Shown here: piece after piece, positions 53,591 to 64,000 of the stretch
How the letters are laid out: every line of letters starts with the position of its first letter
How positions within the stretch are numbered: the stretch's first letter is position 1
Origin: Xiphophorus maculatus
Taxonomy: Eukaryota > Chordata > Actinopteri > Cyprinodontiformes > Poeciliidae
Assembly (NCBI RefSeq): GCF_002775205.1
Contig: NC_036450.1
Span: 11,179,479 to 11,243,478, forward strand
Length of the DNA stretch: 64,000 nucleotides
Reading direction: 5' to 3'
Program-made: the position numbers and the translations under genes
The notes under the pieces: generated by a model
What the model was told of the DNA's origin: nothing
Database searches by the model: none
What the model saw: the letters and a program-made list of their open reading frames with translations, nothing else

Positions 53591-54090
53591 TTGCCAAAAG
53601 TATTCGCTCTGCTGCCTTCAAATACATATGAAGTTAAGAGACATCCATTTTTAGTCCATCGGCTTTATTACAGCCAATGGATTAAAAATGTCCTCATCAA
53701 CATTAATGTTGGACGAGGAGGCCTGTCTTCCAATCTTCTCGTTCTGAATTATTTCAAAGTTGTTCAACCTATCTTCTTACAGTGCAGCAAACATTTTCTG
53801 ATTGGGGGCTTTTACAAAAATACGAAGATAACCTTGTATTTGTAACAGTTCTGTCAGACAGTGCCTTTCTCTTGGAAGCTATCGAACCAAAACTCCTTCA
53901 AGGTTGTTGGATTTCAACCTTCAGGTTAGGATTAATTTGTATTTTTTCACAAATGTTTACAAAAGAAGCCTGGGTTCCTGGGTGCTTGAGTTGTCTTTTG
54001 TTGTTTTTAATAACAAAAGACGTGGGAGAATAAAAGTGATTGAAACAGCTGAATTCCATTACTTTGGAATTGGGTGAGCGAATACTTTTA
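53591..54090 (+). mobile_element. Internally deleted Tc1-like transposon remnant
   Basis: Left end CCAAAAGTATTCGCTC and right end GAGCGAATACTTTTA are inverted, with 14 matching bases. The interior keeps other words of a common fish Tc1-type element, such as ATGTTGGACGAGGAGGCCTG and TTTCACAAATGTTTACAAA. About 500 bp remain, well under the roughly 1.2-1.6 kb of an autonomous copy, and no transposase frame survives. It ends only about 150 bp upstream of smad2 exon 3. Confidence 0.75.

Positions 54091-54120
<30 letters not shown>
54091..54120. repeat. (TG)n microsatellite at the Tc1 remnant edge
   Basis: Fourteen TG units directly abut the right terminus of the Tc1-like remnant and precede smad2 exon 3. 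Confidence 0.9.
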
Positions 54121-54121
<1 letters not shown>

Positions 54122-54243
54122 CAAGTGTTCAACTATACACATTTGTGATTCCATTCTTTTAAGTTGAAACACCTCATGTTTACCATCTGTATGCTTTTAT
54201 TTTGATCATGTTTTCCACTTGTCCTGTGTATGTGTGTCTGTAG

Positions 54244-54333
54244 CAATTGCTCAGAACTGTGGGGTCTGGGTTCAGGCCACACGATAGAGCAGTGGGACTC
54301 TACAGGCATGTACGGATACCCTGACCATAGCAG
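54244..54333 (+). CDS. smad2: smad2 exon 3 (90-nt cassette exon, MH1 insert)
   Basis: It is bounded by GTCTGTAG and GTGAAT and is exactly 90 nt, as in mammals. Spliced after exon 2 it reads S-NCSELWGLGSGHTIEQWDST, then GMYGYPDHS and an Arg completed by exon 4. The pattern CSE-WGL, TI-QWD-TG-Y matches the known Smad2 exon 3 insert, with roughly half the residues identical. In vertebrates this insert stops full-length Smad2 from binding DNA directly; the skipped form binds like Smad3. Skipping here keeps the frame. It was missed by simple frame scanning because it is only 30 codons. Confidence 0.88.
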
Positions 54334-54789
54334 GTGAATACACTCGCATGCACTGTCAATATGCATCTTCTGATCCACACACACATCATGGAGCATAATA
54401 ATGCTCACTTGTTTCTTTAAAACATACACTACCATTGTAAATTGCATTTTGTGCTCATTTCCATGGTTTCCTTATTGTTTGTTGGCTTTACTGCTGCAAT
54501 TATAGAGATGCTTTAACCATTTAACAATTTGCAGAGTAAGTGATGAGAAGAGCCTGTAGGTGTTTATTTTTATTCTTAAATACTTTTTTGTACCAATCAG
54601 CCATACCATTATGGCAGTATAAAAATATTATGGTCCATTTTCTGTTACCAAACCCCTCTGATGAGTTGGGTATTGACAAAGAATGTCTGGAATGTCCTGA
54701 AGAGTTCAGTGACAAGACTTTAGAAAAGGAAAATAGTTTGAGCCTATGGGCATTTTGCTAAGGTCTTCAAATCAAGAGACTGATTGTTT

Positions 54790-55200
54790 TCCCTATTTTG
54801 TGCCAAATAGCTCACATTCAGTCGGATATTCTCAGTTGGTCCTCAGCCAAGACTTTAATTAGGCCATTCTAACTTTGGATTGTCAGTGATTCTGTTTGTG
54901 TGCTGTTTGTGTAGTGTTTTCCTGGAAGTGTCTTGTATTTCTCGGATTGTGGTTTGTTTTAGAACTGCTCTCCTGTGTTTCCTTACATCTACCAACTTTT
55001 ACCAACGTTCCCTTTACTGACTGAACAAATATGCCCGCACAGCACCCTGTTGTTCATCATTGAACCGAACCTCCTCCATTGAACCACATCTTTTTCCTAT
55101 CAACTTATTTGAGTTCTGAGGGCAATTGGCTGTGCTATACTTTATTTAGGGTGCTTAGTACACTTGTAGTTTTTATTTTCCTTCCACTTCACAATCTGGT
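54790..55200 (+). repeat. Degenerate DNA-transposon remnant downstream of exon 3
   Basis: Words such as ATTCTCAGTTGG, ATTAGGCCATTCTAACTTTG and GAGGGCAATTGGCTGTG line up in order with a common teleost Tc1/mariner-type element, the same family type as at 43256 and 58560. No coding capacity remains. Confidence 0.5.
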
Positions 55201-55535
55201 TCTACTATTTGTAGGTATAAAAAATTACATATAATACATTAACATTGTACTACATTTTTCCTAGATGAGCAGTGTGGCTTAGTTATAACAGCTTAATCTT
55301 TTTAAAATCATTTTTTATTACAGTCAGAACAGTGATTTGATATTGAACTCATAGTTGCAGTTAAAAGCCGAGTTTTAAGGTATAAATAGTGTCTTCTCAA
55401 AATGATTTTTTTTTGTATTTTACCTCAATAGTTTATTGCTTATTTGTGTATTACCTCAATAAATACCACCAAACTTGAAAGTCAGTGCAGCACAAACACA
55501 TTGAGTGTCTGTCTACTGTTCTTCCAGTTTTCTGA

Positions 55536-55829
<294 letters not shown>

Positions 55830-55965
55830 TGAGTTCATGCAGTTTAAGTGTATCTTCCTTGTCATTGTACACCATCTTCATGACGTTTTTCAAATATGTT
55901 GTTTCTATCTCCTCAAATTTAACTTGCATAGGAGAAAAAATAAATTGTCTGACTTTTCTTCTTAG

Positions 55966-56100
55966 TGCTGCCTCCTGTGTTGGTGCCACGCCATGCAGAG
56001 ATTCTGACCGAGCTTCCACCTCTAGACGACTTCACAAACTCTATCCCTGAAAATACCAACTTTCCTGCAGGCATAGAACCTCCTAACAACTATATACCAG
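55966..56100 (+). CDS. smad2: smad2 exon 5: MH1-linker junction
   Basis: Encodes [20 protein letters not shown], then [20 protein letters not shown] and NNYIP. It follows TTCTTAG and ends before GTTTGT. The residues match the start of the Smad2 linker. Confidence 0.93.
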
Positions 56101-56504
56101 GTTTGTATTGGGCACTAGGGTACTTTTACCACCTTCACACATAATCTGTCAAACAAGCCCAACATATACAATTCAGTGTCTGACTGTAGAGTTGAATGAC
56201 ATCATTGTTTTAAATAGTTTTTTCCTCTTATAAAATCCTTGGAAAACATTTGGATAATAATCACTTAATTAAAATACAATTATTTTATTTTTAAGTGATT
56301 TCACTTCAGCAATAATTACATTTCTGCCATAAAGCTGCCTTAATTGTTAGGCATGAAAACTTTAATAAAACATATTAGAAGTATGAATACACAAAATAGG
56401 TTTGTGTATTCAGTCTGTTTTTTACTATATACAAGTGAAAGCGCTTGGAAAATAGATAGATTTCATCTCTTCACTAATTGCATTAAATAATTTCCTGTTT
56501 ACAG

Positions 56505-56579
56505 ACACTCCTCCTCCGGGATATATGAGTGAAGATGGAGAAACCAGCGACCAGCAAATGAATCAAAGTATGGAATCAG
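56505..56579 (+). CDS. smad2: smad2 exon 6: linker with PPxY-type motif
   Basis: Encodes [20 protein letters not shown] then QSMES. The PPPGY motif binds WW-domain ubiquitin ligases, and the Thr of DTPP is a proline-directed phosphorylation site in the family. Confidence 0.92.
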
Positions 56580-56930
56580 GTAGATTTGATTGTTGTAATT
56601 CGGGCTTCTGTTAAACTCACTTCTCTGAAACATACAAAAATTACCAGGACGACCATTTCAGACCATGTAATGTGCATACAATTTTTGTCTCTCAGTATCC
56701 CACTGTGTTTAATTTATGGTAGAAAACAAAGTTCTAAATATATTTTTCAAGCCTTCCTGACATGAACAATTATTAATTATTTGAATTAGTAGCAGAAACA
56801 ACATCATCATCACACTAAATAAAACTGGCCCCAAAATGACAGAACAAAATATAGATTTTCACAGTAATATTGTTGTTCACTGAAGATTGTAATGGAATGA
56901 AATAAGTAGAAATGATTGTTTTCCCACCAG

Positions 56931-56984
56931 GCTCACCAGCAGAAATGTCACCAAGCGCTCTGTCACCGGTCAGTCATGGCCTAG
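56931..56984 (+). CDS. smad2: smad2 exon 7: Ser-Pro-rich linker
   Basis: A 54-nt exon encoding GSPAEMSPSALSPVSHGL, bounded by CCACCAG and GTAAGT. Three Ser-Pro sites match the linker positions phosphorylated by MAP kinases and CDKs in Smad2/3. Confidence 0.9.
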   Translation, partial: AHQQKCHQALCHRSVMA

Positions 56985-57002
56985 GTAAGTTAACTTCTAT
57001 AA

Positions 57003-57410
<408 letters not shown>

Positions 57411-57514
57411 TAATAATGCTAATTTGAAAAGCTGTGTACTTTTAAGATTGTTCCCCTATAAGTTACCACCTAGGGATTTTTTTCCCCTCTCTTTTGTCCT
57501 CACGTTTTGTCTGA

Positions 57515-57754
<240 letters not shown>

Positions 57755-58127
57755 TGAACGAAAGCCACAAGAGCCTCCAAAATGTAACAGGATTTGTCAC
57801 ACACTCACCCACACACTGACTCATCTGTACCCATGTAACTTTGAACATTTAATTCATGGCCAAATGGACTGGGTGAGCAATATTACTACTGAGGCACAGG
57901 AGGCTTTACAGAGAATCGTGCAAAATGAACATGGGGATTTTGCAGATGTTAAGGGCCTTTTGTAGACAACGCAGACACATGACATTGCTTGTTTCTCTAA
58001 TTGTAGCTACATAAAATGAATTCAACAGTTCTGATTGTCATAATTTCACAATATTTGTTCCTGTTTTTAGAAGAGTCTTATGATGTCAAAATTTGAAGAA
58101 GAATTATTGGGTGCATTGGTATAATAG

Positions 58128-58334
<207 letters not shown>

Positions 58335-58378
58335 TAGGTTATGCTCTTAAACTTATTACTCAATCATTCTGTCTTCCA

Positions 58379-58440
58379 GAACAACTATAGCCTTTTACGT
58401 TTCCTATAAGATCAGTTATAAAAATGTCTTAGTGTTTCAG
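58379..58440 (+). repeat. Short diverged direct repeat, copy A (smad2 intron 10)
   Basis: GAACAACTATAG, TTCCTAT and TTAGTGTTTCA recur in the same order at 58968-59013, with a 17-18-nt gap in the second copy. The two copies flank a transposon remnant. Confidence 0.5.
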
Positions 58441-58574
58441 AGTGTAACAAGATCTCATTCCTGGTGCTTTCAGCCTTTTTATGGATAGTTTTACATGGCT
58501 TGTATCAATGTGTAAACAGGACTAATGGATTTTTTTTCTTCCTTAAATGCTAGCTCTTTTTTTTTTTTGGAGTA

Positions 58575-58895
58575 TGTTATCCTGTCCACAGATTCTACCA
58601 CATGACCTATAGATCAAAGTAGTTCCTTTAAGGGTAACATAGGGCTCTTGACTGCTTTGATTAATACTGTCCTCATTTGGCCTGTTGATTAGGCGGATGG
58701 TCATTTGTTTGCTGATGTTCACCAACAAAACTCTGTGATCAGCTCTATTTATACTGAGATCAAATTTCACACCGGTGAGCTCTATTAACTGGTTTAGGTG
58801 ACTTATGAAGGCAAGTGGTTGCACCACATTGTAGTTCAGAATGCAAGGGGCTAAAACTTTTTTTCTTTCGAAGCCCATATGTGTAATAAAATAAA
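58575..58895 (+). repeat. Degenerate Tc1/mariner-type transposon fragment in smad2 intron 10
   Basis: CCACAGATTCTACCACATGA, GGGCTCTTGACTGCTTTGAT and TTTATACTGAGATCAAAT follow the order of a common teleost element, which is recognisable despite heavy decay. The open frame of about 111 codons on the - strand is not intact transposase. Confidence 0.6.
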
Positions 58896-58967
58896 ATATA
58901 TCTTTTTATGTTAACGTGACAAATTCTTAAACGGTTCAAGGGTAGGGAATATTTATAATTGGTACAT

Positions 58968-59013
58968 GAACAACTATAGGCTGTTAATATTCCTATCAGA
59001 TTAGTGTTTCATT
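58968..59013 (+). repeat. Short diverged direct repeat, copy B
   Basis: Partner of 58379-58440; see that entry for the shared blocks. Confidence 0.5.
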
Positions 59014-59040
59014 GAAAAAAAAAAAGGACAATTAAATTAA

Positions 59041-59076
59041 TTTCCCAATTACACAACCAAATGTGTAATTGGGAAA
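59041..59076. other. Perfect 15-bp hairpin in smad2 intron 10
   Basis: TTTCCCAATTACACA (59041-59055) and TGTGTAATTGGGAAA (59062-59076) are exact reverse complements around a 6-nt loop. It lies about 65 bp upstream of the last exon and could affect its recognition in pre-mRNA (inference). Confidence 0.7.
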
Positions 59077-59101
59077 ATAGTTGGCTAAATTTTGTGTATA
59101 A

Positions 59102-59266
<165 letters not shown>

Positions 59267-62200
59267 AACGAGATCCATGCAAAGTCAGACTGACATTTCA
59301 CCTCAAAACAGTTTGTCTTAAAGGAGACTACCATGCAGTCTTAAATAATGTACTAATAGCGTTTTAAAAAAAATAAAAATAAAGCGAAGAGCAAAATGTC
59401 ATACAGTGGACAAGAAGATAGAAGAACAGCATCTGTAAAGGATTACCCTGGAAGTTTGTTTGTGGAGCTGAATATTTGTCAACCTTATAGTTGAAATTGG
59501 CCTGCAAATCCGTATGAGAACTCGGTGTAGAAAGAGTGATTTTCATTATGGACAACGACGACGTCAACATCTGGGCTCTGATCAAGAAACCTGAAGCAGG
59601 ACTGAGCCTTACTGTCCTCAGGGACGACACAGCAGTTTTGGGGATCAAGCACGACACCTAGTAATTTTTTGAAACCGTCTGTCCTACCCACTAGCTCAGC
59701 TCAACTCTTTGATTTAGTGTGAATAGTTCAGTTTACACAATGTTAACCAACTGCCACTCCAGCTTCTATTTAACCAAAGTCAGACTCACTACTTACCATG
59801 ACTTTTCCCCTGTCATCCATCCTGTTTTATTCAAGTTGTTGTGATCATTGACCTGGTTATCTTGGAGTGTGCTCTTCAGCTCTTGAAGAAAACAATTTGT
59901 TGGTGTTTGTGTCATCACACGTACCCAAACACTCCGTTTTTAACACAAATTGTCCTCTGCAAACTTGATGTAAGTTTAAAGATGTTTGTTCATTGGATAG
60001 TGGCAAATTAAAACTCCTATATATAAATATATTTAGAGCAGTATCAGTGATTGCTCAGCACAAATAAATAATGGATAAATTAAGAAATTCATAGAGCAAG
60101 AAGAAGAGCATACAACATCCCACCTCTGCATCTGCAGGAAACCAATCAAGTGTTTTTTAAAAAAAATCTTTGATATCACAGTATTTAACCCACTTTGCAT
60201 GCTCTTACTCCTTCTGTTACACGATATACCAGTAGCTTTGTTTAGAGCTTCATCTTTGCTTCTTTCTGTCTGACATGCAATAAGAGGATTATCTCTGAGA
60301 TTTCCAAATATAAAAAAAATGCACAAGTCTAATATTTTGAACTGATGCAGTTTTCAAATTCTAACAAATTATCAAGAGAAAAAGTCCTCAAAGGCAGGAC
60401 TTTAATCTATAAATCTATAAAATAGCTTCTATACTGTACTTGCACTGCCCCAAATTATGCACCCCTAAGAAAGTTGCCTTCGATGTCAAATACAATATGC
60501 TCTGAATTGTCCATTAAAAGTAAACATACATTTTTCTCCTCTCCCTCCATTGCCATTGTAAAGAATTTTGTTCTTCAGTCGTCTAATGCATTCGTTGATC
60601 TGAAAACCAGCAATCTCTTTTGGTATTTTACAGTAAGGTGTTCAAGCTTTAAGTGTTCAACAAGCTAGTTATAATACACATTTATCGTTTTCTTTACAAA
60701 TGGTTTTAGCTACATTTATTTTGTACTTTTTTTATATATATATAAATATATTTAAAATGTTCTCTTTTTCTTAGATGGTATTTTTGTTCTTTAGGAAATA
60801 CCCTTTGTTTTGAATAGTTACAGCTTGATGATGACTTGTGATTTTGGTGTATTATAAGGATTTACAATTTCCAGTAACTTACCATTAAAAACATGTTGAA
60901 ATGTGCACCCTCAAACTCCGAATTTGACTACCGGAATCAAAGTGACAAGATCTTTGATTATTATAATTAGCTACTCTCAATGTTTTTTGTTGTTGTTTTT
61001 TTTTTTTTATAAATTATTTCATTGTTATTACCAACTTTTCAGCAGCACAAAAGCTGGGGTGTAACCAAAGACTAAGTGTGCGCATAGAATTTCAGGACTC
61101 TGCTCGATCAGTCATATCACCTTTTTTGAGAGAATTAAATAATGAAATAGCAGAATTTTGGTGTAATTTGACCTATTTTACAACTGAGGAAACTGTTTGT
61201 TGAAATGTCTTATAACCCAGAACATTCCTTTATGCAATAGACATGGGTCACTATAGAATTTTCACAGTTTGACAGTTAAAGATTAACGTAAAGACTTAAG
61301 TCAAAAATGAATATCCTGACCACATTTGGATGAACACTGTGGGTATTACAGTTATATAATCTGACATTTCTATTCATATCATGTGTCTAAGTTCATATAA
61401 GTGTGCATATTGCATTTTTATCATCCTGCTTTTTATTAGATCATGTAGGATGTACCACAGGGCGATTTTTAAACTTTGGTCAAGGTAAGTGGCCCATGCC
61501 TGTTATGCATATGAAAGCTTTCACCAGCATTAGTGAAACAACAGTTTCAAAACTCTGTGCTTACACACTGTAGATTTTTGTTTACATGCTCATATTCACT
61601 CCAAGCTGTATTCTGTTTAAGTGGATATTAAACAGAATGTCTTAAAAAAAGAAAGAAAGAAATTTGAAAATTCGGTCAAACATCTAAATGTCATTTTGAC
61701 TCATGATTTCAATCTGTGTATTTTCTCCAAATAAAACTGAAGTATTTGGTTTGCATGCTAAGACCGAAGGGAAACTGCACATTACAAATATGTTTGGTAA
61801 GACAAATCACAGAAGGTTTAGTTTTTTTTGTTTGTTTGTTTGTTTTTCCTGTAATGTCTTTGCAGAGACTAGATTTAAAGCATTTGTCTGCACAAATTTG
61901 AAGCAAAAGTGCATAAAAAAAACAAATGCTAGTTCTGCAGAGTAGCTTTGTCTGGATGTTTATTTAACCCACAATGACACCTTGTCATGGAGAACTGTTA
62001 ATAGTTATTTTTTTTTTTCTTTCTTTAAATTGGATTGAAGTTACTCATGACCTGAAGCCAATTTTATTATATCTCTGTTCTGCAACTTTCCCACCTGTCT
62101 CATAATTTTGCTGGCTCAGCAATGTCTTACAAGCTGAAACTAAGATATGTTTACTTCTATTTCACAGATGATACAAGTGTTAGTTCTATGCATTGACCTA

Positions 62201-62712
62201 AAAGTGTTCGAACTGTATGCCCAGGAAATCTTCTTAATGGCTATACCTTTTACTTGCATATTGGCATGATCCATTAAGAGCCTTTGCAATAGATTGTACT
62301 GTCAGACCAACCAGCTGTTCTCCCTTTTAGAGGCAAGCTGGAATCAAATGCGGTTGTAAAGGACACTTTAACACATTCTGATGTCTGCATTCCTACATAC
62401 AGATCATATTGTATTTTCTTCTTATTGTGATGACAATTGTGTATTCCAAAATGAGCATCTTTCCAGCAAATGTCCTATGAAAGAAGCTTTTTGGGTAAAG
62501 TGAAGTTCCTACATGTCACTTGTGATGTTGTATAATGTTATATAGTTGTTACTTTTTATTTTTCCATACATGTTGTTCCCTCTGCTTGCTATAAACGGAG
62601 CATATCCACTAAAACGCAGCCTGTTAGAATTGATGTTCTTCAAGCGATGATCTCCATAGGCTTTCCAGCTATCCAACATTTACGACTTCTTACAGTGTAC
62701 ACTAATAAAGCT
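59267..62712 (+). other. smad2: smad2 3' UTR (inferred)
   Basis: About 3.4 kb of AT-rich sequence with no further gene. An AATAAA at about 62704 is taken as the distal poly(A) signal. TATATA/AATATA-rich stretches near 60000 and 60730 may be AU-rich regulatory elements. A GC-richer island at 59485-59690 has coding-like composition and is discussed in the findings. Confidence 0.5.
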
Positions 62713-63430
62713 GTTTTACTTCAATGAATAATTTTCAGAATTTTTCATTATGTCACACCTACAGACCTAGAAACAAACTTCAAACACATCTCTGGCTGAT
62801 CAGTGTTTTTTTTGTTGTTGTTGGTTTTGTTTCTCCTTATTTTGGTGTTTTTTGTTTTTTTTACCAATACATTTGAGCCATATATTTACACACTTCGTAG
62901 AGTTCAAAAATAATTTTAAAGTTTGTTTTAACAAATGCAATTCAGTCCATCTGTCTCTACCATTCCAGTGAACACTATAGGGGGAAGTAGGAAGAGATTT
63001 CTGCAAGCACCGAACGACCAAAATTATAGCTCAGTAAGGGTTGGAAGCTCAAGTTAGTCAAAATGCTTCAGAATCCAAATTTAAATCTGTCTCTTAATAA
63101 AATAGAAACAAACTTTATGGTACTCTCCAATAAAGGTAAATGTAAGTACAGTGTTAAGAAAATACGGTATTGATTTAAAATGTCACACAGACTGAAAGGC
63201 ATGTGGTACTAAGTAGTATAATTTTAAAAAATTTACAGAATGTTAATGTATATTGGCACCAAGAAACAACAGATTCTTTACAAGAAGTGGGAAAAACTTT
63301 GCAAATAACTGCAGGGAAAGCATTTGAAATGAGAAAAACTTTACAAATACCAATAGGCATGTAAACAATCAGCTAGCTTTAGTTTAGAGCAGTGATATTT
63401 ATAAAGACAAAGAGATGCTGGAGGAAAGGC
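62713..63430. other. AT-rich interval after smad2
   Basis: Nothing recognisable apart from T-rich and A-rich runs. It may be the 3' UTR of the - strand exon that follows. Confidence 0.4.
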
Positions 63431-63565
63431 CTAAGGCTCCTTTATGTATCTAGGGTGCACCGGTCTGTCACTGAAGGTGCTCTCCAGTTCAGCAACAGCT
63501 TCATGCATGGGGCCGGAGACAATGGAGACATTGTCCAACAGGAGTGTTATTCTGTCTTCCACCAC
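63431..63565 (-). CDS. Unidentified 3'-terminal coding exon (candidate)
   Basis: On the - strand, AAGTGCAG (an acceptor) is followed by an open frame VVEDRITLLLDNVSIVSGPM, then HEAVAELESTFSDRPVHPRY, IKEP and TAG. Codon use looks coding (many G/C third positions, amphipathic composition), and the frame stops cleanly. An in-frame ATG five codons upstream of VVED (63581-63583) is an alternative start, giving 50 residues. I do not recognise the family. Upstream exons would lie beyond the window, or the segment could be a relic. Confidence 0.4.
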   Translation of the reverse strand: MVEDRITLLLDNVSIVSGPMHEAVAELESTFSDRPVHPRYIKEP

Positions 63566-63774
63566 CTGCACTTGAGGGGGCATCCCATGACAAAGTTGGC
63601 CTTTATTTACTATTATTTGCCTAGCCTACTACTGACAGCTTCATTTTAGTAGTTATTGTGGTGTCACCTACTTGAAGAAAATATATAATAGTTATAACTT
63701 TTTCTCAGATTTTAGACTGAAGCACTAAATAGCAAAGTGGACAGAAAATTATGCGGTCTCTTTTTATACCCAGC

Positions 63775-63970
63775 TGCAAACATTGCGGCGGCAGAGTCCC
63801 CTTAATAGGAATCGCGGTAGTAAGTTGGAGCAACAGGAAGGCTCGAGTCTCCGTTTCTGCGTGAACCAACTACCGCGAAGGCGTATTAATTAAATCAGAA
63901 GAGGCAGCTGCGCGAGGTTACGTGTTTTTTTTGTTTTGTTTTCTGGTTTTCCGCTAGTTTTTGAGCTAAA
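63775..63970 (+). promoter_or_regulatory. CpG-rich promoter-like region at the right edge
   Basis: CpG dinucleotides (GCGGCGG, TCGCGG, TACCGCGAAGGCG, TGCGCGAGG, TTACG) cluster here in otherwise CpG-poor DNA, directly before an ATG. The 9-bp arms TCGCGGTAG (63812-63820) and CTACCGCGA (63870-63878) form an inverted repeat. Confidence 0.4.
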
Positions 63971-64000
63971 ATGATGACTGACGCTGCTAAAGTTAGAATT
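63971..64000 (+). CDS. Possible gene start, truncated by the window edge
   Basis: ATGATGACTG follows AAA, an acceptable initiation context, and opens the frame MMTDAAKVRI up to the edge. Together with the CpG-rich leader this suggests the first coding exon of another gene. Ten codons are too few to identify it. Confidence 0.35.
   Translation, partial: MMTDAAKVRI

Noticed and set aside
58543-58878. 111-codon - strand open frame
   Set aside because: It overlaps a decayed Tc1/mariner-type element. It contains recognisable but scrambled transposon words and is not a host gene.

Overview
The window is vertebrate nuclear DNA, almost certainly from a ray-finned (teleost) fish. Genes are split by GT-AG introns, long stretches are AT-rich and non-coding, dinucleotide microsatellites are abundant, and decayed teleost-type DNA transposons are scattered throughout. 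The intronless Hsp30-type small heat-shock cluster and the b3gnt2-like gene also point to fish. I cannot name the species.

Layout. (1) 1-~12,720, + strand: the 3' end of an EphA-family receptor gene, best matched to epha5. Six coding exons carry the rest of the tyrosine kinase domain, the SAM domain and the C-terminus, followed by a ~4.7 kb 3' UTR. The exons for the ectodomain, membrane segment and N-lobe lie left of the window. (2) ~12,720-30,200: a gene-poor interval with degraded repeats, microsatellites and some candidate regulatory sequence. (3) ~30,200-38,220: four intronless hsp30-like genes in orientation -, -, +, -. Each has a compact promoter with a canonical heat-shock element. The fourth gene is broken by a 4-nt duplication, and the second has an altered TATA box. 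Two further hsp30-type promoter relics without genes lie inside and beside the array. (4) ~40,705-43,030, - strand: a b3gnt2-like beta-1,3-N-acetylglucosaminyltransferase with a single coding exon and a probable non-coding first exon. (5) ~44,600-62,710, + strand: a complete smad2 gene. Ten coding exons sum to 1,425 nt (474 codons plus stop), including a divergent 90-nt exon 3, the cassette exon that is alternatively spliced in other vertebrates. (6) 62,720-64,000: a small unidentified coding-like exon on the - strand and a CpG-rich promoter-like segment leading to a + strand ATG near the right edge.

The genes belong to unrelated pathways: ephrin signalling, heat-shock chaperoning, poly-N-acetyllactosamine synthesis, and TGF-beta/activin/Nodal signalling. 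They are ordinary chromosomal neighbours. The most informative features are the palindromic hsp30 array with its promoter relics, the divergent smad2 exon 3 lying between two DNA-transposon remnants, a diverged ~205-bp duplication in smad2 intron 1, and a pair of mutually exclusive hairpins near 19.85 kb.

I found no clearly new biological system. Repeat-family and orthology assignments come from recognition of sequence patterns, not from database searches.
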